The notes: generated from the sequence alone by a model not told the origin. Numbered from the stretch's first letter, positions 1 to 10,447 are shown. The stretch is 64,000 nucleotides of DNA from Planctomycetaceae bacterium (GCA_017795105.1 CP051247.1:3554001-3618000); one strand, 5' to 3'. Made by a program: numbers and translations.

Positions 1-435
1 GCTGGAGCCGCCTCGTCCGTTGCAGTCCTTCGGCATCTGGGCGTGGGCGGGAAGAGCGAGAAGGTTGCTCCCGGGCGTCAAGCTGGTTAATGCAGAGGAG
101 CCGTACTGTTTACGCCAAAGATACGACCTGGACCGGCAAATTCAACTGTTTCGCGTGCAATCAGGGTGGTTTTGATCACGTCGCAACCGCTGATTTCGTT
201 GCGACTTACATCGGTTTTACCGGTTAGGTAACACAGCGACGATGCGGTTCAAGAACGCAGGCAGATTGCGTCGATCTTCACATTGGCGATCCCTCCACAC
301 ACGCTGAGGGTCTGCCCGTGTCGTCGAAGGAACAGGCGGCTCGGTGTACGAACGAATGGCTGCCCGGGAGCTCTCCCAGAGAAGGGCTTCAGACTGGCAG
401 CCGAGAGGTCTCTGACAAGGAAGCGGTTGCCAAGA
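1..435. other. Left edge, no confident gene
   Basis: No complete gene is supported here. Frame 1 is open from the window edge to a TAA at 88-90 and ends ...VGGKSEKVAPGRQAG, so it could be the 3' end of a gene entering from the left. Frame 3 is open to a TAG at 225-227 and contains a CxxC (NCFACNQ), but it has no support beyond being open. From 228 to 435 there is an upstream in-frame extension of the next gene, which I judge untranslated. Confidence 0.3.
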
Positions 436-942
436 ATGGCTGACTCGAAGAAACGTCCCCCCTGCGTTCTCGGTTTTTATAAGACCGTCACTCATGTCAC
501 CGGCGATATTTGCGGTGGAGTGCTGATCACGTCACATCTCGGTCGCCCGATCGAGTTCCAGTGCTCGCTGCCGGTTCGCCCGAATGCGACCCAGCAGACA
601 CTTTATGGGTCTTCGCTGCTGCCATTTCTCAAAGGGGAACTGATTGCCGAAGCGCTGCACGACAAGCTTGAAGCGAAGCCGGACATTGTGTTCGTCGACG
701 ACCCCGAAGCGGTTTCCGACACAATCTGGGGAACAATCCCGGTCCTCTGCTTCGCCGAAGTGAAAGATTGGTTGAGCCGATCGATCAAGGGGAAGTCTGC
801 TTCGCTCAGCCCGGCTCAACAGGAGCGTTTTGAGAAGATGGAGCCATTGCTCAAGCAGCACGTGCCCGACTCGGCTGATTTGAGTGAACCGCTCGTACGG
901 GTGGAACAGGCCTTGAAAGAAGCGATGGGGCAGGCCGCGTAG
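436..942 (+). CDS. Hypothetical protein, 168 aa, upstream of SNF2 helicase
   Basis: I do not recognise this family. The ATG at 436 is chosen because the protein from MADSKKRPP onward is well-formed, while the upstream in-frame stretch (from 283) is Arg/Pro/Cys rich and looks non-coding. The protein is soluble, without a signal peptide or membrane segment. The first half is mixed beta/alpha (LGFYKTVTHVTGDICGGVLI, then FVDDPEAVSDTIWGTIPVLC). The last 50 residues are charged and helical. It ends 58 bp before the SNF2-type helicase on the same strand, so the two are probably co-transcribed and may act together. That link rests on context only. Confidence 0.75.
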   Translation: MADSKKRPPCVLGFYKTVTHVTGDICGGVLITSHLGRPIEFQCSLPVRPNATQQTLYGSSLLPFLKGELIAEALHDKLEAKPDIVFVDDPEAVSDTIWGTIPVLCFAEVKDWLSRSIKGKSASLSPAQQERFEKMEPLLKQHVPDSADLSEPLVRVEQALKEAMGQAA

Positions 943-1000
943 GAGGCTCTTAAGTTCCTGTCATTTCTCTCATTGTCTCTCGAGATTCAAGGATGAATTC

Positions 1001-2833
1001 GTGCAAGACTACGCTCCGCAACAGGGGTCTCCCCTGCTCCTGCCCGCTCCCCGGGTCGATTCGATTCGCAACGATCTGCAGATTCAAACACTCACGACCG
1101 GAGCCAACAGTGCGCTGAAACGCTGGCCGAAAGTCACCGTCAATTCGCCGAAACTGCTGACGCGCCCGGGCTTCGTGCCGACCTGGAAGCCGTTCTGGCA
1201 GAAGCCGAAGACGATTCAAGTCGCCTTCCCGGATATCATCGAGTTCCAGGAACCGAAGGCGGAAAGTGAGAAGAAAGAACTGCGTCGGCTCAAGCCCCCG
1301 CAAGCGAGTGGGGAAGGCGAAGAAGCCTCCGCAGAGAAAAAGAAAAAGCCAACGCGGATCAAGCCGCCGGATGATCTGCTGTCGATGGAAGACCGGCTGT
1401 TCTACATTCTGCAACCACCGCTGGAGAACTGGCTTTCCGGTCAGGAACTGGTGATGCCGTTCGAGCCGTTCGCCTATCAGTACGAAGGCATCGCCTGGCT
1501 CTTCTCGCAGAAGTCGGCTCTGCTCGCCGATGAGATGGGACTCGGAAAAACGATGCAGACGATTACAGCCGTCCGGCTGCTGCTGCGAAGCGGGCAGGTG
1601 CGTCGTGTGCTGATGGTCTGCCCGAAGCCGCTGATTCCGAACTGGCAGCGCGAGTTCAAACTCTGGTCCGAAGAATTGCCCGTCACCACGATGGAGGGAG
1701 ACAGTGCCCGCCGGAAGATGTTGTGGGAAATGCAGTCGATTCCCGTGCTGCTCACGAACTACGAGATTCTCGTTCGCGACCTCCAGAACATGGAAGAGGA
1801 GGAGTACCCCCGCTTCGATCTGGTCGTGCTCGATGAGTCGCAGCGAATCAAGAACCGCGATTCGCTCACGTCGGAAGTGATTCGCCGCATTCCACGGCGT
1901 CGATCGTGGTCGCTGACCGGAACGCCGATTGAGAATCGTCCGGAAGAACTGGCGTCGCTGTTCGAATTCATGGGCGTCGTGCCGGCACGTTCGAGCCCGG
2001 ATATGCGGCAGCTCAAGAAGCTGTCGGATGTCTACATTCTGCGGCGAACCAAGGACCTTGTTCAGCCCGACATGCCGCCGCGGCTCGATCGCGATGCCGT
2101 GCTCGAACTCTCGCCCGCTCAACAGTCGGCTTACGACATCGCGGAGAAAGAGGGGGTTGTTCAGCTCAATGACATGGGCGATGAGATCACGATTCAGCAC
2201 GTGTTCGAACTGGTCATGCGACTCAAGCAGATTACGAACTGCGACCCGCTGACCGGGGAGTCGGCCAAGAAAGATCGGCTGCTGGCTGACATGGAAGAGA
2301 TCGCAGCCAGCGGCGCGAAAGCGATTCTGTTCAGTCAGTGGACAAAAACAATTGACTGGCTGGCCGAGTATACCAAGCCGTTCGGCGCTCTCGTCTACCA
2401 TGGTGGAGTGCCGACGACAAAGCGGGAGCCGATCCTGAAGCAGTTCAAGGAAGACCCCAACAGTCATCTGTTGTTGATGAGCTACGGCACGGGGGCCGTT
2501 GGTTTGAATCTGCAGTTCTCGCAGTATGTCTTCCTGTACGACCGGTGGTGGAACCCGGCTGTCGAAGATCAGGCGATCAACCGCGCTCACCGCATCGGGG
2601 TCGCCAACCCGGTGATCGTGACGCGGTTCATCTGCAAGGACACGATCGAAGAGCGAATCGACCTCGTGCTGCGGCAGAAGCGGGAGTTGTTCGAGAAGAT
2701 TCTCGGCGACGGGGATGCTTCAACAACCTCGCTGTCACTCAACGCGGCGGAAGTCTTCGGCCTGTTCGACCTGAAAGCCCGCTCCGACAAAGGAACTCGT
2801 TCGATCGGTCCGACTTCGGAGAAGGCAGCGTAA
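1001..2833 (+). CDS. SNF2/Rad54-family DEAD-like helicase
   Basis: A 610-residue Snf2-family ATP-dependent DNA translocase. The Walker A motif is DEMGLGKTMQ near residue 177, and the Walker B position reads VVLDESQRIKN near 275 (DESQ in place of DEAH). Motif III is SLTGTPIENRPEEL near 305, and motif VI is QAINRAHRIG near 527. Residues 1-150 carry a lysine-rich linker (EKKKKPTRIKPP) and no recognised domain. The start is a GTG preceded by AAGGA at 989-993, seven bases upstream; the nearby ATG at 993 is out of frame. The family remodels protein-DNA complexes. Bacterial members include RapA-like and phage-defence proteins, but nothing here identifies a defence cassette. Confidence 0.93.
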   Translation: MQDYAPQQGSPLLLPAPRVDSIRNDLQIQTLTTGANSALKRWPKVTVNSPKLLTRPGFVPTWKPFWQKPKTIQVAFPDIIEFQEPKAESEKKELRRLKPPQASGEGEEASAEKKKKPTRIKPPDDLLSMEDRLFYILQPPLENWLSGQELVMPFEPFAYQYEGIAWLFSQKSALLADEMGLGKTMQTITAVRLLLRSGQVRRVLMVCPKPLIPNWQREFKLWSEELPVTTMEGDSARRKMLWEMQSIPVLLTNYEILVRDLQNMEEEEYPRFDLVVLDESQRIKNRDSLTSEVIRRIPRRRSWSLTGTPIENRPEELASLFEFMGVVPARSSPDMRQLKKLSDVYILRRTKDLVQPDMPPRLDRDAVLELSPAQQSAYDIAEKEGVVQLNDMGDEITIQHVFELVMRLKQITNCDPLTGESAKKDRLLADMEEIAASGAKAILFSQWTKTIDWLAEYTKPFGALVYHGGVPTTKREPILKQFKEDPNSHLLLMSYGTGAVGLNLQFSQYVFLYDRWWNPAVEDQAINRAHRIGVANPVIVTRFICKDTIEERIDLVLRQKRELFEKILGDGDASTTSLSLNAAEVFGLFDLKARSDKGTRSIGPTSEKAA

Positions 2834-3180
2834 TTGCGAGGGGCCGCGTGTGGACTCGGATGCCAAACCGTAGGGTGCGTCTTGACGCACCAGCTCAAGC
2901 AATGGCTTTGGTGGTTCACGATCATTGCGATCGAAATCGACGTCGCAGAACTTCGTGTGGTGAAGACTCCCGCTCTGGTTGCAGCGTCTTCCGGTTCGTA
3001 TCGCGACAATGGTCGGATCGAAGGTCCGATGGTGCGTCCAGACGCACCCTACTGGCTACGACACATGGAACGTCGTTGGTTCATCGCCCCCTCATTCGCC
3101 CTTCGGGCACCTTCTCCACCTGAAGGAGGCGAAGGGACGTTTCTCCGTGGGCGCACCCTACTGGAGTGGACGTCCGCAGC
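2834..3180. repeat. Intergenic region with two GGTGCGTC/GACGCACC palindromes
   Basis: This gap separates the converging helicase and glgA genes. It holds two near-identical palindromes: GGTGCGTC-tt-GACGCACC at 2874-2891, preceded by TAG, and GGTGCGTC-ca-GACGCACC at 3031-3048, followed by CTA. A half copy (GCGCACCCTACTGG) lies near 3153. The arms are identical and only the two-base centre differs. No convincing ORF is present. The palindromes may act as bidirectional termination or REP-like sites. Confidence 0.6.
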
Positions 3181-4671
<1,491 letters not shown>

Positions 4672-4820
4672 GGCGGGTCGTTCCGGGATGAGGCTCTACG
4701 GATGATACATCAAGCTACAACTTTTGAGCTTGAATTTCCAACATGGAACACGATTTCTTTACTGAATCAAGACCAACCCGCTCCGTCTCGGCGGAGTGAC
4801 CGTTTCAGGTGGACGCATTG

Positions 4821-5483
4821 ATGACTGAACAAGCCGTAATTTTCGATATCGATGGCGTACTCGTTGATTCTTACGAATCCCATTTTCTCAGCTGGAAGCG
4901 CCTGGGCGAACGATACGGAAAGTCCGTCACCGAGGAGGAGTTCGCCAGTCAGTTCGGTCGCACCACGCGAGAAGTGCTGCAGAAGCAGTGGGCGGACCGC
5001 GATCTGAGCGAAGAAGACATTCACCGGCTTGATGAAGAGAAAGAGTCCCTCTATCGCGAGATCATCGCAGATGAGTTCCCCGAGATGCCCGGGGCACGTG
5101 CCCTCATCGAACAGCTGAAGAGCGACGGTTGGAGAATTGCTCTGGGATCTTCGGGCCCGGTCGAGAACGTTCAGCTGGCGGTTGAAAAGTTGAACTTGGC
5201 CCCACTCATCGGAGCCGCGATTTCCGGGAACGACGTCACCCACGGCAAACCGCATCCGGAGGTCTTCCTCAAGGCGGTGGAACGCATCGAGGTTCTGCCG
5301 GCTCGCGCCATCGTCGTTGAAGATGCCGCTCCGGGAGTGGCTGCCGCCCGTGCGGCCGGAATGGCTTCGATCGGATTCGTCAGTCGTGGACGAACAGCCG
5401 AAGAGCTGGCCGAGGCCGACGTTCAGATCCGGGATCTGAGCGAGATCGACGCTCGGTTACTCGCACGGTTGCTTGAGCGATAG
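4821..5483 (+). CDS. HAD-superfamily hydrolase, beta-phosphoglucomutase/phosphatase-like
   Basis: A 220-residue HAD subfamily IA protein. Motif I is FDIDGVLVDSY near residue 7, motif II is LGSSGPVEN, and motif III/IV are GKPHPEVFLKA and VVEDAAPGVAAARAAGM. The helical cap between motifs I and II fits sugar-phosphate mutases or phosphatases. I choose ATG 4821 over the GTG at 4809 because AGGTGG lies about eight bases upstream of the ATG and the family starts directly before motif I. Its divergent position from glgA suggests sugar-phosphate metabolism, but the substrate cannot be read from sequence. Its stop lies 4 bp from the stop of the converging HD-GYP gene. Confidence 0.9.
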   Translation: MTEQAVIFDIDGVLVDSYESHFLSWKRLGERYGKSVTEEEFASQFGRTTREVLQKQWADRDLSEEDIHRLDEEKESLYREIIADEFPEMPGARALIEQLKSDGWRIALGSSGPVENVQLAVEKLNLAPLIGAAISGNDVTHGKPHPEVFLKAVERIEVLPARAIVVEDAAPGVAAARAAGMASIGFVSRGRTAEELAEADVQIRDLSEIDARLLARLLER

Positions 5484-5487
5484 GCTC

Positions 5488-6858
5488 TCAGTCTTCAAGC
5501 TCATGATCGAGACTGGAGTTGTAGTAGTCGAGTCCAAATTCGATCTCGTCGGAACCAGGTGTCGGCAGCGCCTGGGAGACGGTCAGGTTCTCGGCCTTGT
5601 GCAGATCGATAATATTCTCATCGGCTTCCGGATCGACGGAGTTCCCCTCACCATCCTGAATGCGGACCACGATCGGCTGAGTGTAATGATCCTGGTTTCG
5701 GCGGATGACCTGGGCCACGGAACCGTCGCTCAGCGACACGTAGCTCCCCACCGGAAACAATGACTGAATCTTGAGCAGGCAGCGGACCACCTTCGCGTCG
5801 ACATAACGTTCTTTGGCTTGCCGAATCAGGCATTCCATGGCGGCGTAACGCATCATGGCCGGCCGATAGGGGCGGCGAGAAGTCATACCGACGAACGCAT
5901 CGGCGACCTGCAGGATGCGAGCAAACAGGTGAATGCTTTCCCCACTGCGGCCGCGCGGATAGCCGGTCCCGTTCATTCGTTCGTGGGCCTGGTAGGCGGC
6001 GATGGTCACCACGCGAGGAAGGTTGCTGATCTTCTCCTGCAACTCCAGGGAATGGATCGGATGTTTTTTGATTTCGAGCATCGCGACCGAATCAAGTCGG
6101 TCCGGATTTTCGCGGATATGAGCGGGAACGCGCATCATCCCCCAGTCGTGGACGAGGCCGGCCATACCCAGATGACGGACATTCTCGGCATCGAGGCCGA
6201 GTTCGATGCCAATGGCCATTGCCAGCAATGTCGTTTCCATCGCGTGCGATACAAAATCGCCATCGGAAAACTGGGCGATCGCAGAGCTGAGGACGTTGTC
6301 GCTGTCGATCGTCATCTCATGCAGGTAATGAGTGGCCACGGCGGAGAGTGCGGCGCTGTCGGTAGCCTGACCGCGGAGGACTCCGGCCAGCATCTCGCCC
6401 ATCACAAGACCGTTCTGTTGATGGCTCTCAAACAGACGGGCCCGCTGCTCGGGATCGTAGCCTTTCCGGCCAGCCGGTTTGATCTTCTCTTTGACCGGCT
6501 CGCCTTTGACCTTCACGGCCAGCAGTCCGCCATCGATGATTGCATCGAGCTTGCGGAACATCTCGCAGTCGAGGCTCAGCGACTGATTCAGTCCGTCTCC
6601 CTGTGGAGAGAATGTAATTCGACGGACGTCCTCGTTGGCAACGCGCACGGTGGTTTCGCCGCGATTGCGGACAGCCTGTTTAATCTCCGCCGTAATCGTG
6701 GAATCGGCTGCGAGCAGAAGCACGCCGTTGACATCGTGCAAGGGGAACTGGATCCGCTTCCCGATGATCAGATCGTTAACGGAGACGAGGGTGGTTTCGC
6801 TCTTTTCTTCGGGGGAGAGTTGGGTGGGCGAGCTATCGATCGCGGTTGGCGTCGTCAT
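5488..6858 (-). CDS. HD-GYP domain protein, copy 1
   Basis: A 456-residue protein. Residues 1-90 form a small N-terminal domain (LIIGKRIQFPLHDVNGVLLL). A helical linker follows, then an HD-GYP domain at about 190-390 and a short beta-rich tail (FPVGSYVSLSDGSVAQVI). HD-GYP proteins usually hydrolyse cyclic di-GMP. The metal-site motifs are altered here: HDWGMMRVP replaces the usual HDIGKxxIP, so the Lys is lost, and AHERMNGTGYP replaces HHExxDGxGYP, so the first His and the Asp are lost. The downstream KKHPIHS histidines are kept. Activity may be reduced or changed. It is a close paralogue of the next gene. Confidence 0.9.
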   Translation of the reverse strand: MTTPTAIDSSPTQLSPEEKSETTLVSVNDLIIGKRIQFPLHDVNGVLLLAADSTITAEIKQAVRNRGETTVRVANEDVRRITFSPQGDGLNQSLSLDCEMFRKLDAIIDGGLLAVKVKGEPVKEKIKPAGRKGYDPEQRARLFESHQQNGLVMGEMLAGVLRGQATDSAALSAVATHYLHEMTIDSDNVLSSAIAQFSDGDFVSHAMETTLLAMAIGIELGLDAENVRHLGMAGLVHDWGMMRVPAHIRENPDRLDSVAMLEIKKHPIHSLELQEKISNLPRVVTIAAYQAHERMNGTGYPRGRSGESIHLFARILQVADAFVGMTSRRPYRPAMMRYAAMECLIRQAKERYVDAKVVRCLLKIQSLFPVGSYVSLSDGSVAQVIRRNQDHYTQPIVVRIQDGEGNSVDPEADENIIDLHKAENLTVSQALPTPGSDEIEFGLDYYNSSLDHELED

Positions 6859-7124
6859 CTCGGATAGTCCTCACATATTGCGATCGCACGAGGATCGCAC
6901 CTTTGTCTTGGGGGTGAGAAACCACAGTGGCCCCGGTTTCTCATGGCAGTCTGCTGAAGCGTAGAATTCAGAATTGTCTGAACTGTTCAGAAAGTCGCTG
7001 GATTTCAGCATTGACCCTGCTCGCAATGTCGGGATGTGAGGATTCCCGGCATCGCAGCGGTTAAAGGGAGACGACAGATCAGCGAAGAGCAATGGCTTCC
7101 CGGCAAGAGGATCAGAAGAAATAA

Positions 7125-8498
7125 CTAGTCAGGAACGGGCGACTCATCCAGGTTCGAACGCAGGAACTCTTCAACAGAGTCGATCTCATCAGAGCCGGGT
7201 GTCGGCAGGGCTCGCACGACGGTAACCGATTCCTCCGCGTGGAGATCGATCAGGTTCTCTTTATCGTCTCGGTCCACGGTCTCTCCATCGGCATCGGCGA
7301 CGCGAGCGACAATCGGCTGCGTGTAATGGTCGAGATTGCGGCGCATGACCTGAGCGACGGTATCATCACTGAGCAGCACGAAGCTCCCGATCGGGAACAG
7401 AGACTGAATATTGAGCAGACAGCGGACGACTTCCGGGTCGACATAGCGATCCTGAGCCTGTCGCAGCAGGCACTCCATGGCCGCGTAGCGAGTCAAAGGC
7501 GGCCGATAGGGGCGCGGCGAGGTCATTCCGACAAAGGCGTCCGCGACCTGAAGAATGCGGGCAAAGGGGTGAATGCTCTGGCCGCGTCGGCCGCGGGGAT
7601 ACCCTGTCCCGTTCAGTCGTTCGTGAACCTGATAGGCGATCACCGACACGACTCGTGGTAGAGCAGAGACCCGTTGCAGAAGTTCGAGGGAATGGATCGG
7701 ATGCTTCTTGATTTCGAGCATTTCGACGGCGTCGAGCCGTTCCGCGGAAAGGCGAATTTCAGCGGGCACGCGCATCATGCCCCAGTCGTGCACGAGACCA
7801 GCCATGGCAAGATGACGAGCATTGTCGGCGTCGAGGTCCATCTCAATCCCAATGGCCATCGCCAGCAGAGCGACTTCCAGAGAGTTCGCCGCGATGTTGT
7901 CCTTGCTGAACTGGCTGATGGCCGAGGTCAGCACGTTGTCGGTATCGGTCGTCATCTCCTTGAGGTAATGGGCGGCCATGGTTGAGACAATCGAGCCGTC
8001 CATCGTTTCGCCGCGAAGGGCTTCACCAAGCATTTCCCCCAGGGCCTGGCCATTCTTTTGATGGTCGTCAATGAGCCGCTGCCGCTGTTCCTGGCTGTAT
8101 CCCTTGCGGCCGAGAAAGACCATGTCTTTCTTGACGGCGGGGCCGGTGTTCTTCGTAGAGAGCAGTCCGGCATCGACGATTGCATCGATCTTGCGGGTCA
8201 ACTCCTTGTCGAACGCAACGACCGGCGTCGCTTTTTCGACGAGCTTGCGGTCGAGCGTGATTCGCTTCAAATCGTCGTTGCTGACGCGAACCTTGTGGGC
8301 ACCGCGTTTGCGAATCGCGAGCTTGATCTCAGACGTAATGACCGTATTCCCTGACAGCAGCAGAATGCCGTCCAGGTCATAAAGTGGCTGCTCAACCTTC
8401 CGCCCGACGATCAGATCGGTCAAAGAAACGACCGTCGAGTTTTCTTCATCGGGCGGCGGATCAGCAACGTCAGGTTGTTCGGTCTCAACAGTCGTCAT
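7125..8498 (-). CDS. HD-GYP domain protein, copy 2
   Basis: A 457-residue tandem paralogue of the neighbouring HD-GYP gene, similar along its whole length, including the N-terminal domain (LIVGRKVEQPLYDLDGILLL) and the tail (LFPIGSFVLLSDDTVAQVM). It carries the same altered motifs, HDWGMMRVP and VHERLNGTGYP, so the substitutions predate or were kept after duplication. The 266 bp between the genes may carry a separate promoter for copy 1. Role in cyclic-di-GMP signalling is inferred from family only. Confidence 0.9.
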   Translation of the reverse strand: MTTVETEQPDVADPPPDEENSTVVSLTDLIVGRKVEQPLYDLDGILLLSGNTVITSEIKLAIRKRGAHKVRVSNDDLKRITLDRKLVEKATPVVAFDKELTRKIDAIVDAGLLSTKNTGPAVKKDMVFLGRKGYSQEQRQRLIDDHQKNGQALGEMLGEALRGETMDGSIVSTMAAHYLKEMTTDTDNVLTSAISQFSKDNIAANSLEVALLAMAIGIEMDLDADNARHLAMAGLVHDWGMMRVPAEIRLSAERLDAVEMLEIKKHPIHSLELLQRVSALPRVVSVIAYQVHERLNGTGYPRGRRGQSIHPFARILQVADAFVGMTSPRPYRPPLTRYAAMECLLRQAQDRYVDPEVVRCLLNIQSLFPIGSFVLLSDDTVAQVMRRNLDHYTQPIVARVADADGETVDRDDKENLIDLHAEESVTVVRALPTPGSDEIDSVEEFLRSNLDESPVPD

Positions 8499-8683
8499 GA
8501 ATCCGGAATTCAGAACACATCGCAGAATGGAATCATTCTCAGATCAACACTTCTGCAAACGTAGTTCTGAAATCCACACAGGCGCGGGAGTGGAGTTCAT
8601 TTCGAGGAGGAGAAATCTCCTTAAGTAAGAATCCGCATTCGGATCTATGGGTTAGGCCGGTTATGGCGATGGCGGAGTCGGAG

Positions 8684-8782
8684 TCAGCTCTCCTCGCCAA
8701 ACTGCTCCAGCTCTTCCAGTTCGAGGAGCACCTCGTCGAGTGTCGGAACCGACTGACATCTTGAGCGCCTCTGTTGCCTCAT
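8684..8782 (-). CDS. Possible 32-residue small protein or gene remnant
   Basis: A short ORF with an ATG at 8782 preceded by AAAGGGA six bases upstream. It encodes an Arg-rich start (MRQQRRSR) and an acidic amphipathic tail, VPTLDEVLLELEELEQFGEES. The tail resembles the last residues of the HD-domain protein at 9300-10382 (LSLEEAICELERLENYGETN). It could be a genuine microprotein, or the surviving 3' end of a decayed paralogue of that gene. The rest of 8499-8843 shows no other ORF or structure. Confidence 0.3.
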   Translation of the reverse strand: MRQQRRSRCQSVPTLDEVLLELEELEQFGEES

Positions 8783-8843
8783 ACCCATTCCCTTTATTGG
8801 TCGAAGCAACAGAGAGAATGCGCTCGATACGTCTGTTGTGTGG

Positions 8844-9197
8844 TCAATTCCCCTGGGCTACATCGACGAGGACACTGTCGTCGTCAACGACGACGAGTAG
8901 TTTGCGAGCATTTCGGAGTGTTGTCCAATCTACAGTCGTGGCGTCGATGAGCCGATTTCCCTTCCAGGCGATCCAAACCTGGTCTTCACCATTTGGTGGG
9001 TTAATCGATTTCGTCTTTCTCGAGTTCGCCTGCACGTCGACATAAGCATTCGCATTCGAATCCTTCGCGATCAGTTTGACGCGGATTCTACTCGCTGTCT
9101 GGTTATCCACTTCCACGTCGACAGCCAGACACGATTCCGCGTACCCACCGATGAGCAACGCGATGAGCGGGAGCAAAAGCGGTTTGAAAGATCGCAA
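8844..9197 (-). CDS. Small secreted protein, unknown function
   Basis: A 117-residue protein with a signal peptide: MRSFK, a hydrophobic run PLLLPLIALLIGG, then AESCLAVDVEVDN, with likely cleavage after CLA. The mature part is beta-rich (VEVDNQTASRIRVKLIAKDS, KLLVVVDDDSVLVDV). It contains no catalytic motif and no cysteine in the mature part. The N-terminal mature stretch resembles small immunoglobulin-like beta sandwiches that mention 'VxVxNxTxxxxxVxL'. I cannot assign a family. It lies between HD-type genes with its own gaps on both sides. Confidence 0.7.
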   Translation of the reverse strand: MRSFKPLLLPLIALLIGGYAESCLAVDVEVDNQTASRIRVKLIAKDSNANAYVDVQANSRKTKSINPPNGEDQVWIAWKGNRLIDATTVDWTTLRNARKLLVVVDDDSVLVDVAQGN

Positions 9198-9299
9198 GGG
9201 AGTGTTCCTCCAAGTCAGTTCGGCACGATAAGAACAGCAAGTCTCCGTGCCGATACTGTATGGATGGATATGTATAATTGCAACCCCGAGCCTGTGTTC

Positions 9300-10382
9300 T
9301 CAGTTTGTTTCGCCGTAGTTCTCAAGACGCTCCAGTTCGCATATGGCTTCTTCGAGCGATAGCGTAGATTCTCCTGCTTCGCGACCGTTTCGATCGCAAC
9401 GGGCCAGATCGAGCAGCAGGCTGAAGTCTTCCGACTTCCGCAGCGATTTGGCCTGCGAGGCTCCGTTCAGGAACTGGTGCCCGGCTTCGAGATTGCCGAC
9501 GAGAAACTCGACCCGTTCGGTCACGCGTCCGCTAAGCACTCTCAACGCGGCTTCACAGGGAGTGCGTGCATCGACGACGTAGCCAATGTCGTGCAGCAGG
9601 CACGCCCACTGAAACTCGACATCATAGGGATGCAGGTCTCGACCGAGCTGATAGACCTGAAGCGAGTGATAGAGCGCGTCCCCTTCCGGGTGATCCTCGC
9701 TGTTGAATGTCACGCCTGCCAGACTTTCAAGCAGCGGACGAAAGTAATCGGCCCAACTCAGTTCGCTCTCGGCGTCCTCCTCGTCTTCGACCGACGCGGC
9801 CAGCACGGGCCGCGTGAAGCGCTCTTGTTGCGAACCGATGAGACGTTCAATGTCTTCCGGCGAAGCGTCGCTTTCGGCAGTCGCATCGAGAGTGCCGTCG
9901 AAGTAAATGCGATGTGGGATGCCGTTCGAGAATGCCAAGGCCGCTACGGCCCACTCGGGAGAACGAATCGGCTGCGTAGCAATCGTCCGGGCTTCGAGGA
10001 TCTGCTGGACTTCCCCTTCTGCAGCAGCGGGAAGCACCCAGTGCCCGACCGTTTCTTCACCCTGTCCCACAGCCTGCCAGTTGATCCACAGCAGTGGACT
10101 GAGCGGGTCGAGCCAGATGGCGGCTTCATCGAGCAGCCACTGCACACTCCCTTGCCGATCCCAGTCGGGGGAGGCAGTGAGCCGCTCGAGTTCGCGCATG
10201 ACCTCTTCCTGAGTTGGAATCTCAGCAGAAGTCAACCGCTGCTGACTGAGCCAGCGCATGGCCCGCATCCGTGCGGTGTGAAACGTTTTGACTTTGTGGC
10301 GAGCAATCAGTCGGGCGGCTTCACGGGCGATCCGCTCACGCAGTTGTTGCGGATCGTCCGAGGTTCGACGTCTTCTGGTCAT
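9300..10382 (-). CDS. HD-domain protein, inositol-oxygenase-like fold possible
   Basis: A 360-residue cytoplasmic protein. Residues 1-60 are basic and helical (MTRRRRTSDDPQQLRERIAR). Residues 60-220 have no recognised domain. The C-terminal third has an HD-type metal site: YHSLQVYQL near 243, then CLLHDIGYVVDA near 263, with a further His in LEAGHQFLNG near 301. The HD family covers phosphohydrolases and di-iron oxygenases, and the exact reaction cannot be read. It ends with an acidic tail like the small ORF at 8684-8782. It lies 65 bp downstream of hisI and may be the last gene of the rpsP operon. Confidence 0.75.
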   Translation of the reverse strand: MTRRRRTSDDPQQLRERIAREAARLIARHKVKTFHTARMRAMRWLSQQRLTSAEIPTQEEVMRELERLTASPDWDRQGSVQWLLDEAAIWLDPLSPLLWINWQAVGQGEETVGHWVLPAAAEGEVQQILEARTIATQPIRSPEWAVAALAFSNGIPHRIYFDGTLDATAESDASPEDIERLIGSQQERFTRPVLAASVEDEEDAESELSWADYFRPLLESLAGVTFNSEDHPEGDALYHSLQVYQLGRDLHPYDVEFQWACLLHDIGYVVDARTPCEAALRVLSGRVTERVEFLVGNLEAGHQFLNGASQAKSLRKSEDFSLLLDLARCDRNGREAGESTLSLEEAICELERLENYGETN

Positions 10383-10389
10383 GATAAGC

Positions 10390-10435
10390 GTCCGCCTGTG
10401 GCGGACCGGCGGTGGCAGAACAGAGGCCGTTCTGC
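10390..10435. repeat. Two adjacent palindromes between hisI and the HD gene
   Basis: GTCCGCC-tgt-GGCGGAC (10390-10406) is followed by GCAGAAC-agaggcc-GTTCTGC (10415-10435). Both stems are perfect 7-bp inverted repeats placed just upstream of the HD gene start. No T-run follows, so they are not standard terminators. They resemble the palindromic cassettes elsewhere in the window. Confidence 0.6.
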
Positions 10436-10447
10436 GACACGAGTCGT

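Noticed and set aside
950..2590. 546-codon antisense ORF opposite the SNF2 helicase
   Set aside because: It is a shadow of the GC-rich helicase gene; the sense strand carries all helicase motifs and the antisense product is Arg/His/Gln-rich with no family signature.
1001..2833. Phage-defence system containing the SNF2 helicase
   Set aside because: No methyltransferase, PLD nuclease, DUF1998 or other defence partner is adjacent; neighbours are metabolic or signalling genes.
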